This document shows, in pieces, positions 46,349-49,440 of a stretch of DNA of 49,440 bases. The first letter of the stretch is position 1. Each line of letters opens with the position of its first letter. Both the position numbers and the translations under genes were made by a program. Source of the stretch: Nitrosomonas sp. (GTDB taxonomy: Bacteria > Pseudomonadota > Gammaproteobacteria > Burkholderiales > Nitrosomonadaceae). Under the pieces are notes generated by a model. It saw only the letters and a list, made by a program, of their open reading frames with translations. It ran no database searches and was not told the DNA's origin. The stretch lies in contig NZ_JAIEME010000062.1 in assembly GCF_019752415.1 (NCBI RefSeq), positions 1 to 49,440 of the forward strand. The letters are read 5' to 3'.

Positions 46349-47173
46349 ATGACCGAACCGACGCAAAAGAATAAGCTCGAACATACGTGTTTCCCACAGC
46401 CAGCAGACGGCTCCGTACGGACGTGGAGATACCTTGATCTCGCTAAGTTCATTTGGTTGCTGGATAACCAAAGATTATATTTGGCGAGTTTAGATTCGCT
46501 GAGCGACCCGCACGAAGGCTCTACGCCAAGAGTTCAGGCAACATATGAGGATCAGCGATTACTTGCCATGCATCGGTATCAGCTAGTCCGAGAGTTTGGC
46601 GACGACTTGGGTACTAAGAAGTTCCAAGCGGCAATGCCTTTGTTCATTGAGCAAAATCGCCAAATGCGAATCAAGAATCAGAAGGAGCGCAGGCAACTCT
46701 ATGTCAATTGTTGGTACCTTGGAGACCTAGAGTCCGAAGCTATGTGGCGCTTGTATTGCCCCGACAATAACGGTGTTGCGATTCAAACGAGCTATAGCAA
46801 ACTCGTCGAATCGGTTGCGCAAGATTCCGAACTCTATATCGGGCGCGTTACATACATTGACTACGATGCGCAGGTGATTCCGTCAGGCAATCTTTTCTAC
46901 CCTGTCATGCACAAGCGAGTTAGTTTCGCTCATGAGCAGGAAGTGCGGCTTGTAAAAATCAGGGTTCCTGACAATTGGGGATTGCCGCACGAGTTTTGTC
47001 CACCGGGCATTCCCGTTGATTGGCCATTGGAGCCAATCGTCGATGCAATCTACGTCGATCCATATGCGCCGGAGTACTTTTACGATGTTGTGCGTTCTGT
47101 TGTTCGAAGAATCGCTCCAGATCTTGAGGATCGAGTGCTTTGGTCGCCAATGAAAGCATCACCTGTATTTTGA
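46349..47173 (+). CDS. DUF2971 family protein
   Basis: 274 residues. The family pattern is visible: an early W-Y-L core (WRYLDLAKFIWLLDNQRLYL), the SLDSLSDPHEGS motif (usually FNDPFE), NCWYLGDLESEAMWRLYCPDNNGVAI and the late FAHEQEVRLVK. It is a cytoplasmic protein with no membrane segment. DUF2971 proteins are of unknown function and often lie in accessory or defence-rich regions. It is the first gene of the cassette bounded by direct repeats. Confidence 0.8.
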   Translation: MTEPTQKNKLEHTCFPQPADGSVRTWRYLDLAKFIWLLDNQRLYLASLDSLSDPHEGSTPRVQATYEDQRLLAMHRYQLVREFGDDLGTKKFQAAMPLFIEQNRQMRIKNQKERRQLYVNCWYLGDLESEAMWRLYCPDNNGVAIQTSYSKLVESVAQDSELYIGRVTYIDYDAQVIPSGNLFYPVMHKRVSFAHEQEVRLVKIRVPDNWGLPHEFCPPGIPVDWPLEPIVDAIYVDPYAPEYFYDVVRSVVRRIAPDLEDRVLWSPMKASPVF

Positions 47174-47233
47174 AAGCAAGGTAGGAGGATAAGCGCAGCC
47201 CCATCCGCAATGCAGCAAAGCAACAGAACTGCA

Positions 47234-47325
47234 GGGGTCAGGTCGCGAATTAATACGTGCATTTTTAATTTATCAAGACCCTTAATGCCGTAAGAACAAT
47301 AATTCTTGGTTATAGACCTGACACC
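47234..47325. repeat. REP-like inverted pair
   Basis: GGGGTCAGGTCGCGAA at 47234-47249 faces GACCTGACACC at 47315-47325. The same 16-mer recurs exactly at 47795-47810, just before the transposase gene. This is the layout expected of REP sequences served by a RAYT transposase. Confidence 0.7.
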
Positions 47326-47478
47326 GTTTTTTGTTTGTTCTCTACAATGCATCAACCTGCAATTGAATCAGTCAATGCTATGTGGTAGGCTTACATTCAC
47401 TTGGATCGAAATATCGGGTGGGTCACAGTGGGCCGGGAAAGCGGCTCCGAATACAACGCAGGAGATGGGTGGACAGTC

Positions 47479-47760
47479 ATGAGCAAGCGCTTCCTAAGGT
47501 GGGTCGAGACCTGGATCGAGGAAAACATTCCTCCAGGCACCAATCCCGACATCGAGAGTCACGAGACGCGGGCAGAGCGGCTGACGGATAAACTGTTCGC
47601 CGAGGCGGCCGCGGCCGGCTTCTCAAAGTTTGAGACCGAGGAGGAACGGGAGCGCATCCCGCCCCTAGTCCAGACTGCGGTTGCGGACAGTACCGACTTC
47701 GACGTCGATGCCTATATACTCAAGTCGCAACTGGCGAGGGAGAATGAAGACGGCGACTGA
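47479..47760 (+). CDS. DUF768-like small protein, probably acquired
   Basis: The start chosen is ATG at 47479 (MSKRFLRWVETWIEENIPP), giving 93 residues; a longer frame to 47401 exists. The pattern FL-WV-WI-ENIP, the helix LTDKLFAEAAAAGFSKFETEEE and the following acidic helix resemble the DUF768 family, common in rhizobia. The gene is clearly more GC-rich than its surroundings and has its own GC-rich hairpin directly after the stop. Transfer from an alphaproteobacterium is plausible. Function unknown. Confidence 0.6.
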   Translation: MSKRFLRWVETWIEENIPPGTNPDIESHETRAERLTDKLFAEAAAAGFSKFETEEERERIPPLVQTAVADSTDFDVDAYILKSQLARENEDGD

Positions 47761-47780
47761 GCTCCGCCGTCCGGCGGAGC
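47761..47780. terminator. GC-rich hairpin after the DUF768-like gene
   Basis: GCTCCGCCG-TC-CGGCGGAGC is a perfect nine-base-pair stem starting one base after the stop codon. There is no T-run after it, so it may act as a terminator only with help, or protect the 3' end. Confidence 0.55.
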
Positions 47781-47794
47781 AGAAAGGGCAGAAA

Positions 47795-47810
47795 GGGGTC
47801 AGGTCGCGAA
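47795..47810 (+). repeat. REP-like 16-mer before the RAYT gene
   Basis: GGGGTCAGGTCGCGAA, identical to 47234-47249 and 28 bases before the transposase start. It is probably the recognition sequence of the encoded enzyme. Confidence 0.7.
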
Positions 47811-47837
47811 CAAAGAAAGTAGATGTATACTGCATCC

Positions 47838-48686
47838 ATGACAAGACCACTCCGTTTAGAATTCCCGAATGCGCTGTATCACGTCACATCGCGTGGAGAT
47901 CGCCGCGAAGCCATTTTTGAAGATGATGATGACCGGGTAAGGTTTTTAGAAATTCTTGGAACGGTTGTATCTGATTTTAACTGGCTGTGCCATGGTTATT
48001 GTTTGATGGATAACCATTATCATCTCATCATTGAAACGCTTGACGGCAATTTGTCAAAAGGTATGCGCCAGCTCAATGGTGTTTATACCCAGGCATCGAA
48101 TCGCCGGCATGGACGTGGCGGTCATCTTTTTCAAGGACGTTACAAAGCAATCCTAGTGGATAAAGATTGCTATTTGCTTGAGCTTTCCCGTTATGTTGTT
48201 CTGAATCCGTTAAGAGCCAAAGGCATGGTCAAACGGCTTGAAGATTGGCCGTGGAGCAGTTATCCGGCGATGGCGGGTGATGCTCCTAAACCTGAATGGC
48301 TGACAACTGACTGGATTTTGTCTTTGTTTGGGAAGCAAAGGAGAATTGCAATGGAGCGGTATCGGCAATTTGTCCTGAAAGGCGTGCAACATCAACCTGA
48401 AATCTGGTCGAATTTGAAGGGACAAATTTATTTAGGGGATGCCGCTTTCGTCACTGAAATGCAAAAAAGAATCGGCAAGGAAAAAGACGATTTAAATATA
48501 CCCCAGCAGCAAAAGCGGCCGATTGCAAAGCCTCTGTCTGAGATTGCAGCGCAACATGAAGACCGCACAGCAGCGATCATTGCCGCTTACAAAACCGGCG
48601 CATACAGCCAACGAGAAATCGGCGAATTCTATCAATTGCACCCGACGACGATTGGAGTTATTGTTCGTAAGTATAAGGATTCTTGA
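47838..48686 (+). CDS. REP-associated tyrosine transposase (RAYT)
   Basis: The start chosen is ATG at 47838 (MTRPLRLEFPNALYHVTSRG), giving 282 residues. The HUH metal motif is in CLMDNHYHLIIET, the catalytic tyrosine lies in DKDCYLLELSRYVVLNPLRA, and GGHLFQGRYKAI is the typical RAYT block. A C-terminal helix-turn-helix (AIIAAYKTGAYSQREIGEFY) is present. RAYTs are single-copy enzymes that spread REP sequences, and copies of a REP-like string lie before the gene. It is likely intact. Confidence 0.92.
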   Translation: MTRPLRLEFPNALYHVTSRGDRREAIFEDDDDRVRFLEILGTVVSDFNWLCHGYCLMDNHYHLIIETLDGNLSKGMRQLNGVYTQASNRRHGRGGHLFQGRYKAILVDKDCYLLELSRYVVLNPLRAKGMVKRLEDWPWSSYPAMAGDAPKPEWLTTDWILSLFGKQRRIAMERYRQFVLKGVQHQPEIWSNLKGQIYLGDAAFVTEMQKRIGKEKDDLNIPQQQKRPIAKPLSEIAAQHEDRTAAIIAAYKTGAYSQREIGEFYQLHPTTIGVIVRKYKDS

Positions 48687-48693
48687 TTCTGGA
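48679..48693. repeat. Right direct repeat of the accessory cassette
   Basis: ATTCTTGATTCTGGA, an exact copy of 46296-46310, covers the stop codon of the RAYT gene. A shorter piece (GATTCTGGACA) recurs at 48842-48852. Confidence 0.75.
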
Positions 48694-48859
48694 ACCATTT
48701 TTCCTAGTAATTTACCCAACACCCAAGATGATTGCTGCGAAAAGCCAGATAATCCCTCTAATTTAAGATCAACTCGCCGTTGGCAGCCGCTGGAAACCTA
48801 ACGTAGAAAAAGGTTTAAAACGCTTCCGCATTGCGGCGCACGATTCTGGACACTATTCA

Positions 48860-49427
48860 ATGGAAATCAAAGTTAATTTTCTCGACAATCTCAGACTTGA
48901 AGCTAAGTTTGATGATTTCACTGTCATCACTGATCAGCCTATTCGCTACAAAGGGGATGGCTCAGCACCCAGTCCGTTTGATTATTTCTTGGCTTCATCG
49001 GCCCTTTGTGCGGGCTATTTTGTGCGGGTGTATTGTTTGTCCCGTGACATTCCTACTGAAAACATCAGGCTGTCGCAGAACAATATTGTTGATCCTGAAA
49101 ATCGTTATAACCAAATCTTTCAAATCCAAGTGGAGCTGCCAGAAAATATTTCTGATAAAGATCGCCAAGGTATCTTAAGATCGATTGACCGCTGTACAGT
49201 GAAAAAAGTAGTGGAAACTGGCCCTAAGTTTAAAATCGAACCGATTAAGAGCCTCGACGAAGACACACAAATCCTGCTGATGGGTCGATCAGAAGGCGAT
49301 TCCAGCACTTACATTTTAGGGAAAGACCTGTCACTGGAACAAACCATCTCGAACATGACGGGTATTTTGGCCGGCCTTGGCATGAAGATCGAGATTGCCT
49401 CTTGGCGCAATATCGTGCCCAATGTGT
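48860..49427 (+). CDS. OsmC-YcaO fusion protein, 3' end missing
   Basis: 189 complete codons are visible. Residues 1-140 form an OsmC-like domain (SPFDYFLASSALCAGYFVRVYC with the usual cysteine). Residues 150-189 (YILGKDLSLEQTISNMTGIL, IEIASWRNIVPNV) match the N terminus of YcaO proteins, where the next residue is normally tryptophan. The base after GTG is T, the first base of TGG, and then adapter sequence begins. The apparent stop TAG is therefore made by the adapter, and the gene should continue for several hundred codons. Such fusions pair a peroxide/thiol-reactive domain with an ATP-dependent cyclodehydratase-type domain; the role is not settled. Confidence 0.85.
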
Positions 49428-49440
49428 AGATCGGAAGAGC
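49428..49440. other. Illumina adapter sequence at the contig end
   Basis: AGATCGGAAGAGC, identical to the common 13-base start of TruSeq-type adapters. It is not genomic. It creates the false stop of the preceding gene. Confidence 0.95.

Overview
The window reads as a chromosomal contig from a Gram-negative bacterium, most likely a betaproteobacterium of the Nitrosomonas type. Pointers are the yraN-lppC-rsmI cluster, a long PurL, a class II dihydroorotase, a TonB/ExbBD envelope system, a PEP-CTERM relic, moderate GC in genes and AT-rich spacers. No ammonia-oxidation, rRNA or tRNA gene is visible, so the genus is inference. The right end is an artefact: the last 13 bases (49428-49440) equal the common Illumina adapter start and create a false stop in the last gene. 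All calls were made by hand reading; no database search was run.

Layout: 1-6.0 kb holds a palindromic MITE-like element, an atypical pyruvate kinase, an IS200/IS605 relic, a GGDEF-EAL protein and a solitary Dam-type methylase whose catalytic motif is changed. 6.0-9.1 kb is a minus-strand operon of a CYTH-like/CHAD protein, a ParA ATPase and a Nudix protein, with two small coding-like pieces in between. I read it as a candidate polyphosphate-granule positioning and turnover module. 9.5-12.4 kb holds PIN-PhoH and a periplasmic glycerophosphodiesterase, convergent on a hairpin terminator. 12.5-13.4 kb is decayed DNA with the 3' end of a group II intron.

13.4-30.5 kb is a phosphate island. It contains pstSCAB, a secreted beta-helix protein, a large TonB-dependent receptor, a seven-gene run in the order DUF3450-TtpC-ExbB-ExbD-TonB-TPR-receptor (the Vibrio TonB2/TtpC order), and phoB. 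pstS and phoB carry Pho boxes with the same geometry, each 10 bases ahead of a -10 hexamer. A weaker site of the same geometry lies before the TonB operon. No phoR or phoU is present.

30.8-34.6 kb is housekeeping (yraN, lppC divergent from rsmI, pyrC, a DCC protein). 34.7-36.2 kb is a decayed spacer with a MITE, an interrupted membrane-protein gene, a PEP-CTERM tail and a tight DnaA-box cluster. Gene orientation changes near the cluster: mostly minus to its left, mostly plus to its right. 36.2-46.3 kb holds fructokinase, NAD(P)HX repair, purL, a ChaN-PDZ protein and an M1-type peptidase. 46.3-48.7 kb is an accessory cassette (DUF2971, DUF768-like, REP-associated transposase) framed by direct repeats. 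The window closes with the start of an OsmC-YcaO fusion gene cut by the contig end.
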